The notes under the pieces are model-generated. The model worked only from the letters and a program-made list of their open reading frames with translations. It was not told the origin of the DNA and did no database searches. Below, piece by piece: positions 9,440 to 17,057 of a stretch of DNA of 33,732 bases (positions are counted from its first letter, which is position 1; each line of letters opens with the position of its first letter). The stretch is from CAZVKN01 sp964627035 (GTDB lineage Bacteria > Electryoneota > AABM5-125-24 > Hatepunaeales > Hatepunaeaceae): contig CAZVKN010000031.1 of assembly GCA_964627035.1 (NCBI GenBank), positions 1 to 33,732 on the forward strand, written 5' to 3'. The position numbers and the translations under genes were made by a program.

Positions 9440-10021
9440 TTATTTGATGTCAGTAATATTGTCGGTCGATTCTTCAATAATATTGTCAGGATCAAACGGT
9501 TTGGTGCGACCGTCAAGGATAGATTGAAGCTGCCCTTTGATCTCACCCCGGTCACTGTCGCTCATGCGGTCAATGAACAGGATGCCGAACAGGTGATCAA
9601 TCTCATGTTGAAACACCCGAGCCGGGAAATCGCGTAGATCTTCCTCGACCTCCTCACCGTCTTGATTCTGATATTTTATGCGGATATAGTCGGGACGCTT
9701 AACCTCACCCCAAACTTCCGGTAGACTGAGACAGCCTTCTTCCGTTGAAGATAGCTCTCCGCCCGATTCCAATATCTGTGGATTAATATATGCGGTCACC
9801 TTCTTCTCGACTCTATCCTCATCCAGATTCGACCAGTTGATCAGCATCAGCATCTTGGATACTCCCACCTGAGGAGCAGCAAGACCGACACCGTTTGCTG
9901 CCTGCATGGTATCGGTCATGTCTGTGATCAACTGCTTGATTTCGTCGTCAACCGGATCAATCGGGTCGGACTGTCTCCGCAGAAGCGGGTCTCCGTAGGC
10001 GGTTATCTTCAGAAATGCCAA
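9440..10021 (-). CDS. def: Peptide deformylase
   Basis: 193 residues. Removes the formyl group from the N-terminal methionine of new proteins in the cytoplasm. All three family motifs are present: 'GVGLAAPQVG' (44-53), 'EGCLSLP' (95-101, metal-binding Cys) and 'QHEIDH' (138-143, metal-binding His pair and catalytic Glu). The start is a TTG at 10021, six bases after the nuoI stop. The 'MAFLKITAYGDPLLR' beginning is the normal deformylase start, so TTG is convincing. A short extra C-terminal tail follows the last conserved helix. Its place inside a respiratory operon has no obvious biochemical logic. Confidence 0.95.
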   Translation of the reverse strand: MAFLKITAYGDPLLRRQSDPIDPVDDEIKQLITDMTDTMQAANGVGLAAPQVGVSKMLMLINWSNLDEDRVEKKVTAYINPQILESGGELSSTEEGCLSLPEVWGEVKRPDYIRIKYQNQDGEEVEEDLRDFPARVFQHEIDHLFGILFIDRMSDSDRGEIKGQLQSILDGRTKPFDPDNIIEESTDNITDIK

Positions 10022-10027
10022 TTCGTT

Positions 10028-10591
10028 CTAATTCTCCTCGACTGGCTCAACTGCCCAATCTTCCCATGGACGTTTTTTATCCATGCCCATCAGGAATTCT
10101 TTAGAGTAGATCAAATCACGGGTGTAGCTCGCTGTGTCAAACTCGTGAATATCCATCCGGATCGCATCTACAGGACACGCTTCAACGCACAAACCGCAAT
10201 GACAGCAACGCAGTGCATCAATGAAGAATTTCTCCGGGAACTTCTCGGTGTTCGGATCAGGTGACTCACCGGGAACGATATGAATGCAGTCGCACGGACA
10301 GGCAGTTTCGCACATCATGCACGATGTACATCGCATTGCTCCGTTCTGTTTGACGGTCAACCGATGCCGACCTCGCCAGCGTGGGCTGATCGGACGTTTA
10401 ACTTCGGGGTACTGGAATGTGACCGCACCCGGTACTTTCGTTTTGATCCCGAATGCAGTGAGGATGTGCCTGCCCATATTGACCATGAAGTGTCGGTTTG
10501 TGATCCACAAACCACGCAACACCTCAATCCAGTAGATGTTCTCGGCAAATCCAATCTCAGGATCAATTACTTTTACTTTCTTTTCAACCAT
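10028..10591 (-). CDS. nuoI: NADH-quinone oxidoreductase subunit I (two 4Fe-4S ferredoxin)
   Basis: 187 residues. Part of the peripheral/Q-module arm of complex I, carrying clusters N6a and N6b that pass electrons toward cluster N2. Two canonical CxxCxxCxxxCP motifs are visible: 'CTSCMMCETACP' and 'CCHCGLCVEACP'. Starts at ATG 10591. It is separated from nuoH, its usual direct neighbour, by the two-gene restriction-modification module II. def follows six bases downstream instead of the expected nuoJ. Confidence 0.95.
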   Translation of the reverse strand: MVEKKVKVIDPEIGFAENIYWIEVLRGLWITNRHFMVNMGRHILTAFGIKTKVPGAVTFQYPEVKRPISPRWRGRHRLTVKQNGAMRCTSCMMCETACPCDCIHIVPGESPDPNTEKFPEKFFIDALRCCHCGLCVEACPVDAIRMDIHEFDTASYTRDLIYSKEFLMGMDKKRPWEDWAVEPVEEN

Positions 10592-10623
10592 TTATGTTTC
10601 CACAGATTATTGTCTGTTTTTTG

Positions 10624-11400
10624 CTACTTGTTAAAATTTGAAAAATAGTCATCTATTTCCGATCTTAGCTCTATGCCTACTCGTTCAAAACAATCTAAGA
10701 GTTCTTTGTAAGCTCCCGCGCCACCCAGAAAATCCCAAAATTCATCTCCAGCTTTCAACTCTTCATCCAAATCTAACATCCCTTTCATTGTCCATCTTTG
10801 GTATGGTTTCGGCTCATAAGGATTGTATGGGATTGCGATGTAGGTGTGAACATTGGCATCAGGATTCTTTGCAAGATAGATAGCAGCCCACTCTAATAAG
10901 GTTCGCTTGAAATCCTTGAAATTGCTAATATTGGGTTTAACAGTTTTAAGATCAAACAGATGCACATTATCTTCATTATCACAGACGAATAGATCTACTT
11001 TGACTGTTTTCGCATTGTTCATTTCACCTTGATTGGCTACTCTGGTAATTTCATCTAGTTCTTTAATTTTATTAGGATTATGTCCAATTGACAAATCGTT
11101 TATAATTGATTGGATTACTTGCTGTGCTTCATCGCTAATTTGATTTCCGACCACATACTGTCTCTCTGCATGCTTAAACCTTATACTTGCCAAGGCTTCT
11201 GCCACAGGTTCATAAATTGAAGTGCCAAAGGTTGTATTCAGTGATTGAATGAACGAGTATAAAGCCATTCTATCACGACCGAGCAAACGGTAATGAAACG
11301 GCATTATCTTAGTTTCGGGATTATAGTTTAGGAACTTGTTTCTAAGACTTTCTCTGATGACACGTTCAACTTTTGCTATCTGATGATCTGCTAATGTCAT
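10624..11400 (-). CDS. TdeIII-like type II restriction endonuclease of module II
   Basis: 258 residues. Resembles the TdeIII family of type II endonucleases, with an early 'MPFHYRLL' (33-40), a central catalytic block and 'AIPYNPYEPKPYQ' (189-201). The PD-(D/E)XK-type site reads 'KVDLFVCDNEDN' with Asp136, then 'FDLKTVKPN' with Asp150 and Lys152; here Asp stands where Glu (FEIK) is common. ATG 11400 lies one base after the stop of the cognate methyltransferase, so the order is methyltransferase first, then nuclease. It ends 32 bases before nuoI. The family call is from memory of the motif pattern. Confidence 0.75.
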   Translation of the reverse strand: MTLADHQIAKVERVIRESLRNKFLNYNPETKIMPFHYRLLGRDRMALYSFIQSLNTTFGTSIYEPVAEALASIRFKHAERQYVVGNQISDEAQQVIQSIINDLSIGHNPNKIKELDEITRVANQGEMNNAKTVKVDLFVCDNEDNVHLFDLKTVKPNISNFKDFKRTLLEWAAIYLAKNPDANVHTYIAIPYNPYEPKPYQRWTMKGMLDLDEELKAGDEFWDFLGGAGAYKELLDCFERVGIELRSEIDDYFSNFNK

Positions 11401-11401
11401 A

Positions 11402-13003
11402 TTACTTCTCCTTCATGTGGAAAATTGTCTCTGAGTAGATTGCTCTGTTCTTTTCCACTCGATTCAAAACAGGTCTTTTGAACTGGTTTACAATCTTCAT
11501 ATTAGATAAATCAGCAATTCTCGGGTAGAGATTATGTTTGTCATTGGCTACTAAGAGTACATTGTAATCATCCGTAAAATATTTCTTACAATTCTTCAGT
11601 ACATCAGATACGCCTTTTACATATGATTCTCGCGCTTCTTTTCCTTGACCATTAACTAACGGACCTATTTCCAAATTGTCACGTCGTTCATAACCGAATA
11701 ACTCATAGGCATATGCATGTTGCTCATGATAATCTATTAATCCGACATATGGTGGACTTGAAAATATCCCTTTGAACTTCTGCTTACTTAATCTTTCTGC
11801 GAAACCCTTATTATTTTCCCCTATCTCATCAAAAACGTCAATGGTTCTACTATCGCCGGTTATACAGATTTGATCAGTATCAGTTCGTATATCATTAAAT
11901 TTACTGATTCTATTCAGTGTGTCCTGACAATATCTTTTCCACCAACCGGAAATTGAAAAGATTGGTTTGCATACTTTACCATGTTTCCTACAATAGTATG
12001 TAGTCGTAACAGGTTGCTTCAGAGTTGCTAAATCTGCATGAGTTGTGGCTCTGCATGACCTTACAGTTCGACTGAATATTACAGCAATAATCTTCTTTAA
12101 GTTTGGGTCATCAATTTCATTGATCAATGCAAACATGAAATTGATTTCGTCTCTCACGGGTTGCAAAAACCAAGTTCCAAGAAAAGATGTATCACCATTT
12201 TGTGCAACTTGAAGTGAATACTGCTTGACCAATTTACGATATTGTTGCAGGAATTCTTCTGCTTTTTCTTTTGAGTATTTTCTCTCGTCTATCTCACCAT
12301 TTCTGGCTCTACGTTTATATTCCGGTGAAGGGAAATACTTCAAATTAAATCTCGCAAGCTTTTCTAAGAGATCATTCTCAAATTCTATGTTACTTTTGTC
12401 CTGTTGGAATATCCTTAAACTTTTAGATAAATCGTCAATTACTTTTATCAGGGAATACACATCATAGCTGGCTAACTTAATATTGCTAATCAGTGTGTTG
12501 AAAGCTGAGACATCAATCCCAACAGCATGTATTCCTAATTCATTTGACTGAACCAGAGTAGTACCGCTTCCGCAGAATGGATCCAGTATTATATCATTCT
12601 CATTGAAGAAAATCTCTCTTTTTAGATCATCGGTATGAGAATCAATGAAGTACTCAACCAACTGTGGGATAAACTTCCCCTTATACGGATGCAACCGATG
12701 AACATGCTTGGTTCTTTCTGATTCCCTATATTCTGTAAATGATAACTTCCAGTTGAAACCATCATCCGGTCTTTTCCGTAATTGATCCAAACCATATAAT
12801 TTATAGTATTCTTCCAATTCACCCAGATCTATGAGAACTGCAGAACCTGATCCATGCTTTCCTATTCGTCCGTATTGTACTAGATAAGATATGTTCGAAG
12901 GAGATACATCGCGATTGAGAAAAGCTGTAGCCCACTTGCTCGCTTTTTTAATATTAACACGCCTGTTGTTTGACTCTTTTTCAAATAGGGCTAAGTTGGA
13001 CAT
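11402..13003 (-). CDS. Type II DNA methyltransferase of restriction-modification module II
   Basis: 533 residues from ATG 13003; a TTG at 13015 would overlap the nuoH stop and add four residues. The SAM motif 'DPFCGSGTT' (141-149) precedes the catalytic 'SPPY' (416-419), the opposite order to the module I enzyme, so the two pairs are unrelated. The N terminus (about 15-70) looks like a small DNA-binding domain, then 'RTKHVHRLHPYKGKFIPQLV' (97-116), a block seen in SPPY-type modification enzymes. It contains a Cys-bearing insert ('CRKHGKVC'). N4-cytosine methylation is likely but unproven. It begins four bases after the nuoH stop and is A+T-rich compared with nuoH. Confidence 0.85.
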   Translation of the reverse strand: MSNLALFEKESNNRRVNIKKASKWATAFLNRDVSPSNISYLVQYGRIGKHGSGSAVLIDLGELEEYYKLYGLDQLRKRPDDGFNWKLSFTEYRESERTKHVHRLHPYKGKFIPQLVEYFIDSHTDDLKREIFFNENDIILDPFCGSGTTLVQSNELGIHAVGIDVSAFNTLISNIKLASYDVYSLIKVIDDLSKSLRIFQQDKSNIEFENDLLEKLARFNLKYFPSPEYKRRARNGEIDERKYSKEKAEEFLQQYRKLVKQYSLQVAQNGDTSFLGTWFLQPVRDEINFMFALINEIDDPNLKKIIAVIFSRTVRSCRATTHADLATLKQPVTTTYYCRKHGKVCKPIFSISGWWKRYCQDTLNRISKFNDIRTDTDQICITGDSRTIDVFDEIGENNKGFAERLSKQKFKGIFSSPPYVGLIDYHEQHAYAYELFGYERRDNLEIGPLVNGQGKEARESYVKGVSDVLKNCKKYFTDDYNVLLVANDKHNLYPRIADLSNMKIVNQFKRPVLNRVEKNRAIYSETIFHMKEK

Positions 13004-13007
13004 CCCA

Positions 13008-14093
13008 CTACCCAAATAGTACGATAACTAAACCGGTCACGAGCAAATTCAGCAGTGCAATCGGCAGTAGATATTTCCATCCCAGAGTCATCAACTGGTC
13101 ATAGCGGAAACGTGGCAGCGTCCACCGAACCAATACAAAGAAATATAGCAGCACACACAGCTTAAAGAAGAACGAACCGACCTGCATCAGCTTGACGATC
13201 CACACGTTCAGGTGTATGATGTTGCCCCACGGGAAATGGAAACCGTCCCACGCAAGATACGGAACCTGCCAGCCGCCGAGGAATATGACCGTGAACAGTG
13301 CACTGACGATTATCATCTCGATGAACTCTGACATCATGAAGACACCGGCTTTCAAACCTGAATATTCGGTGAAGTAGCCGATAATTTCAGATTCTGCTTC
13401 CGGTAAATCGAACGGTAACCTTTTATTCTCAGCTATTGCAGCTGGTAAAAAAATGAACGGTGCGAGCGGCTGCAGGAAAATCCCCCATCTTGGGATCCAC
13501 CCAAACCAGTATCCCCCTTGATAAGCGATCATCTCACCAAGCTCAACCGATCCATATACCATGATCGCACCGATCAGCGACAGACCGAGACAAACTTCAT
13601 ACGAAATCATCTGTGCCGTAGAACGTATTCCGGCGAGCATCGAGTATTTATTGTTCGAAGCCCATCCACCGATTACCGAGCCGTAGATCGCAATTCCGCC
13701 AAATGCAAAGATGTACAACAGCCCGATATTGATGTCAGCAACCTGAAGCGTTACGATCCTACCACTAATCTCCAGTGGCGGTCCGAACGGAATCACCGCA
13801 AAGATTAGCAGCACAGGGGCAAAAGCGATCGCCGGAGCGATCATGTGCAGCCATTTATTGGCGAACGGCGGGATGAAATCCTCTTTGGTGATCATTTTCA
13901 GCGCATCGGCAATCGGGTGAAACAGACCTATGATGCGGATTCCGAAGATGTCTGCACGGTTGGCGCCTATCCGATCCTGCATGATCGCCGACTGTTTCCG
14001 CTCAACCCAAGTCAGAATGGTCGCAATTCCCAGTGCAATGCTGATGACAGCTCCGATCTTAGCGGACGCTGCAATTATCATAAACCAGTCCAT
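13008..14093 (-). CDS. nuoH: NADH-quinone oxidoreductase subunit H
   Basis: 361 residues, a multi-spanning membrane protein that anchors the peripheral arm of complex I and forms part of the quinone chamber. Family signatures include 'WVERKQSAIMQDRIGANRA' near residue 30, 'GLFHPIADALKM' and 'ENKRLPFDLPEAESE'. I set the start at ATG 14093, sharing one base with the nuoG stop (TAATG); upstream codons in the open frame are nuoG shadow. The downstream neighbour is a methyltransferase gene rather than nuoI. Confidence 0.95.
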   Translation of the reverse strand: MDWFMIIAASAKIGAVISIALGIATILTWVERKQSAIMQDRIGANRADIFGIRIIGLFHPIADALKMITKEDFIPPFANKWLHMIAPAIAFAPVLLIFAVIPFGPPLEISGRIVTLQVADINIGLLYIFAFGGIAIYGSVIGGWASNNKYSMLAGIRSTAQMISYEVCLGLSLIGAIMVYGSVELGEMIAYQGGYWFGWIPRWGIFLQPLAPFIFLPAAIAENKRLPFDLPEAESEIIGYFTEYSGLKAGVFMMSEFIEMIIVSALFTVIFLGGWQVPYLAWDGFHFPWGNIIHLNVWIVKLMQVGSFFFKLCVLLYFFVLVRWTLPRFRYDQLMTLGWKYLLPIALLNLLVTGLVIVLFG

Positions 14094-15769
14094 TAGCCTG
14101 CCGCCTTTACATTCATTTTCTTCTCTCCGACTGTAATTCCTGTGGAGCCAATTGTCTCCCAACAACAACCTTCATAAAACTTGATATTACGACTGAGGGC
14201 AGCCAGCATCTGATCGTATTCGCGCCATTTAATCGGTTTCTTCACTGCTGCTGCGAGTTGGGTGATCAGCTTCCAAACAGGTTGGGCGTCACCCAATGGA
14301 TCAAATGCAGCCTCCAATCGCTGAACTCTACCGTGGAAATTTGTGAATGATCCTTTGTACTCACCCCAAGCAGCTGCAGGAAGTGCTGCATCAACCCACG
14401 ACTCCAATTCAGTCGATATGTTCCGCAGTATGACGAATCTGTTCTTCAGTTTTTTCAAAGCTTCTTCGTCCAGAAAGTCACGTGGATCAGCGAGGATGGT
14501 CAGTACAGTGTCAATCTTACCGGATAGAATCTTTTCCGATAGATCTGCAATACCAATCCCACCTTCTTCAGGTTCAATGCCTATCCATTCACATCCGGTT
14601 CGATTCGGGAATGGATCTGGTGTTCTCAGGAGGTTGTCACCATGCCATTCATCACGGGGAGGTACACGATGATCCAGATGAGCCAGCTCCAACTTGGTAC
14701 GGAACAGCGTTCGGATTGCAAACAGATCTTCGTTGGTTGCTTTCGGTGATACAACCACTGCCATTTTACTCTGCTTTTTGCCGATGCAGCGGTTGACCTC
14801 GTCAGCCATCACTTGGATTGCCTCAGACATTTCAACCTGTTTTAATTCACCATCTAACTTGATCATCGCATGTTGCAGCCTGTCTGCAGAGTCTGTATCC
14901 CGATAGCTGTACCTGCCGTGATCACACATCCAGTGACCATTTACAGCTTCATTTTCATTAGGTTTAATCCGTTGAATTCGTTGTAGTTCTGTTGTTTCCG
15001 TCCGATGAGTCTTCATCATTTGATCTTTCTTGTGAAGATGAAACGGATTAAGATCGTAATCAATCCGTACGTTACACCCACGGCTGCATCCCTGACAAAT
15101 TGAGGGTACAGATTTCAGATACCATACACGTCGTTTGAAGCGGAAATCTTTGTCTGTCAAAGCTCCAACGGGGCATAGATCAACGACATTGCCAGAGTAG
15201 TCATTGTCGAGTCGTGATCCCGGGCTGAGCATCAGCTCCTCGTGTGATCCCATTCCAAATATACCGAGTTCGTTTGTATGGGTCACATCGCTCAGGAAGC
15301 GGACACAACGGCTGCAAAGTACGCACCGTTCACTGTCAAGAACGATCTTATTCCCGACATCAAACGCTTTCCGCTTGTGGATTTTAGGATCAACAAGACG
15401 GCTGTCATGCTGACCGTATTTGAAGTAGTAATCCTGCAGCTTGCATTCACCGGCATCGTCGCAGATCGGGCACTCAAGCGGGTGATTCTTCAGCAGAAAC
15501 TCCAGAGTCATCTGCCTCGCTTTGCGAACTTCAGGTGTAGCGGTCTGAATCTCCATCCCATCGGCAACCTGAACGTTGCAGGAGATGTCAATCCGGCTTC
15601 TACCACCTTGAGTGACTTCCACCTTACACATCCGGCAGCTTCCAACCACCTTCAGCACCGGGTGATAGCAGAAGTACGGTACGTGAACATTGATCTGCTT
15701 GCAGGCATCCAGTACGTTTGTCCCGACCGGGAACTCGTACTCGTTGTTATTGATTTTAATCTTCGGCAT
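14093..15769 (-). CDS. nuoG: NADH-quinone oxidoreductase subunit G (short form, with N7 cluster motif)
   Basis: 558 residues, much shorter than the roughly 900-residue E. coli NuoG because the molybdopterin-enzyme-like C-terminal part is reduced. All iron-sulfur ligands of the N-terminal part are present: N1b (Cys34, 45, 48, 64), N5 (His96, Cys100, 103, 109) and N4 (Cys149, 152, 155, 199). A further set, Cys225, 228, 232 and 282, matches the optional off-path cluster N7. It carries electrons from NuoF toward NuoI and NuoB. ATG 15769 follows a 107-base gap containing a large palindrome. Confidence 0.94.
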   Translation of the reverse strand: MPKIKINNNEYEFPVGTNVLDACKQINVHVPYFCYHPVLKVVGSCRMCKVEVTQGGRSRIDISCNVQVADGMEIQTATPEVRKARQMTLEFLLKNHPLECPICDDAGECKLQDYYFKYGQHDSRLVDPKIHKRKAFDVGNKIVLDSERCVLCSRCVRFLSDVTHTNELGIFGMGSHEELMLSPGSRLDNDYSGNVVDLCPVGALTDKDFRFKRRVWYLKSVPSICQGCSRGCNVRIDYDLNPFHLHKKDQMMKTHRTETTELQRIQRIKPNENEAVNGHWMCDHGRYSYRDTDSADRLQHAMIKLDGELKQVEMSEAIQVMADEVNRCIGKKQSKMAVVVSPKATNEDLFAIRTLFRTKLELAHLDHRVPPRDEWHGDNLLRTPDPFPNRTGCEWIGIEPEEGGIGIADLSEKILSGKIDTVLTILADPRDFLDEEALKKLKNRFVILRNISTELESWVDAALPAAAWGEYKGSFTNFHGRVQRLEAAFDPLGDAQPVWKLITQLAAAVKKPIKWREYDQMLAALSRNIKFYEGCCWETIGSTGITVGEKKMNVKAAG

Positions 15770-15808
15770 ACAGCGAATTATCTATTTTAAATCTGTTGTT
15801 ATAGCCAA

Positions 15809-15863
15809 TTGTAGTCGGCTTGTCTCAAGCCAGACGTCGTGGTTGAGACAACCACGACTACAA
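15809..15863. repeat. 55-bp compound palindrome with three-way-junction potential
   Basis: The outer arms TTGTAGTCG and CGACTACAA are perfect 9-bp complements. Between them sit two separate hairpins: GGCTTG-tct-CAAGCC, and GTGGTTG-aga-CAACCAC. The two inner hairpins carry related sequence in inverted order, so the element could fold as a stem with two side hairpins. It lies between nuoG and the upstream small membrane protein gene and resembles a dispersed palindromic repeat unit more than a terminator, since no T-run follows. Confidence 0.7.
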
Positions 15864-15876
15864 AACTAAATCTCGA

Positions 15877-16098
15877 TTAACCTCTACCTCGTTTCCATTT
15901 TTTGTAAAAGAATAGTGCAGCAATACCACTGACGACAATCGTTAACAAATAGAGAAAAGTACCGAACGGATCATCTGGGATGTTGTAGTGATGCCAGATT
16001 AGTCCGACAATTTGAACAAAGCATATACAATCAAACAACAGCCCCACAAACAACCAAACTGTGGGTGATGATTCATGCAATTTTTCGATGTTTGTCAT
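15877..16098 (-). CDS. Small two-helix membrane protein of unknown function
   Basis: 73 residues from ATG 16098, preceded by AGGAAA at a good distance; an upstream in-frame start would overlap the previous gene and give an unlikely N terminus. Two hydrophobic segments are visible (about 14-33 and 45-63), ending in a basic tail 'KKWKRGRG' that should lie in the cytoplasm. The start lies 11 bases behind the stop of the lipoprotein gene, so the two are probably cotranscribed between nuoEF and nuoG. I recognise no family. An accessory or assembly role for complex I is only a guess from position. Confidence 0.7.
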   Translation of the reverse strand: MTNIEKLHESSPTVWLFVGLLFDCICFVQIVGLIWHHYNIPDDPFGTFLYLLTIVVSGIAALFFYKKWKRGRG

Positions 16099-16109
16099 AG
16101 TGTATTTTC

Positions 16110-16913
16110 CTATGGCATTTCCCAATTTTTCAGAGCCTGCTCTACGAGTGCCTGAATCAGGCTATCCGGATTTGATTGTGCTGCTTCAAGTGCCTTTACG
16201 ATGTCCTCATCCACACCCTTCATCTGCGACAGTTTTGATGCAGCAAACAGTTTGTCAATGTTATCACCACCTGAAAGTATCGCAGCGAGAACTCGCGGAT
16301 TGCTGATCTGACCGAGTAGATCCTGAACATCACCCTTGAACCGATCATCGCTCCATTGGGCATACTCCTCAGGATCGGTTGGAATCAGTGAATCTTCTTC
16401 ATCCCGGTCAGCTACCTTTTTGTATCTGCCTATGGTGTCCAAAGCCTCAGCCTCCATTTCCCTCAAGAAGGACAGATCATCATCACCGGAAGCCCTTTCC
16501 ATCAGGTCGAAAGTTTCAAACTCTTCTTGTATCTGAGCTTGCTCTTCATCAAATTCATCTTCAAACTCGGTTGTATCACGCATTAGATCCATAATCGGCA
16601 TGTCATACTGATTGACAAACGTTTGAAACTCAACCGTTGTCACTTTCATTGCCTTCAGCGTCTCAATCGCCAGCATTTTCACGTCCGTGTATGGGTCATT
16701 GCGGGCTATCTGCCTCACCTTACTCTCGGCAGCAATTGCCTGTTTGCCGATACTCTTGATGACTTCAAGTGCATCCTTTCTGTCCGCAGCTTCGGGAGAT
16801 TGAAGCCTGTCAACCCACATCTTGAGTGTCAGCCCTTCATAGAGGACTTCCTCCTCGCCTCCACAGCCGAGCAGGAGACTGGTAAACATTAGTATAATAC
16901 TGATCTTTAGCAT
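16110..16913 (-). CDS. Putative lipoprotein with HEAT-like helical N-terminal region
   Basis: 267 residues. A short signal sequence ends in a lipobox ('LLLGC', Cys17), so the mature protein should be lipid-anchored outside the inner membrane. Residues about 30-90 ('SPEAADRKDALEVIKSIG', 'DPYTDVKMLAIETLKAM') look like HEAT-type helical repeats; a very acidic middle ('EFEDEFDEEQAQIQEEFE') follows, then more helical repeats near the C terminus. ATG 16913 has a GGAGA ribosome site. It lies between nuoEF and nuoG, where no complex I gene of this type is standard. Function unknown. Confidence 0.8.
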   Translation of the reverse strand: MLKISIILMFTSLLLGCGGEEEVLYEGLTLKMWVDRLQSPEAADRKDALEVIKSIGKQAIAAESKVRQIARNDPYTDVKMLAIETLKAMKVTTVEFQTFVNQYDMPIMDLMRDTTEFEDEFDEEQAQIQEEFETFDLMERASGDDDLSFLREMEAEALDTIGRYKKVADRDEEDSLIPTDPEEYAQWSDDRFKGDVQDLLGQISNPRVLAAILSGGDNIDKLFAASKLSQMKGVDEDIVKALEAAQSNPDSLIQALVEQALKNWEMP

Positions 16914-16947
16914 AATCCATCTCCAGACATCAAATGATTATCCGTTG

Positions 16948-17046
16948 GGGCGAACCTAGTGTTCGCCCAAATTGTTCTGATTCACAAACCATATCTGTCC
17001 ACCTGATTCATTTCCATCCATAAGAGGGTGAACACAAGGTTCACCC
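16948..17046. repeat. Pair of related intergenic hairpins upstream of the lipoprotein gene
   Basis: Two hairpins of one family flank the 144-base gap between nuoEF and the lipoprotein gene: GGGCGAAC-ctagt-GTTCGCCC (16948-16968) and GGGTGAAC-acaag-GTTCACCC (17026-17046). Each has 8-bp perfect arms and a 5-base loop. The arm differences are compensated (C:G to T:A), so the fold is conserved. No other feature is visible in the gap. Confidence 0.7.
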
Positions 17047-17057
17047 CTACAAAGTGA

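Noticed and set aside
10280..10648. 122-codon plus-strand frame over nuoI
   Set aside because: Antisense shadow of the ferredoxin motifs in nuoI; its composition follows the opposite strand's codons.
13008..14168. Longer nuoH starting at 14168
   Set aside because: The extra 25 codons are antisense-free shadow of the nuoG end; the ATG at 14093 gives the normal NuoH N terminus and a stop/start overlap.
15278..15790. 170-codon plus-strand frame across nuoG
   Set aside because: Antisense to the iron-sulfur ligand region of nuoG; the nuoG frame is clearly the real one.
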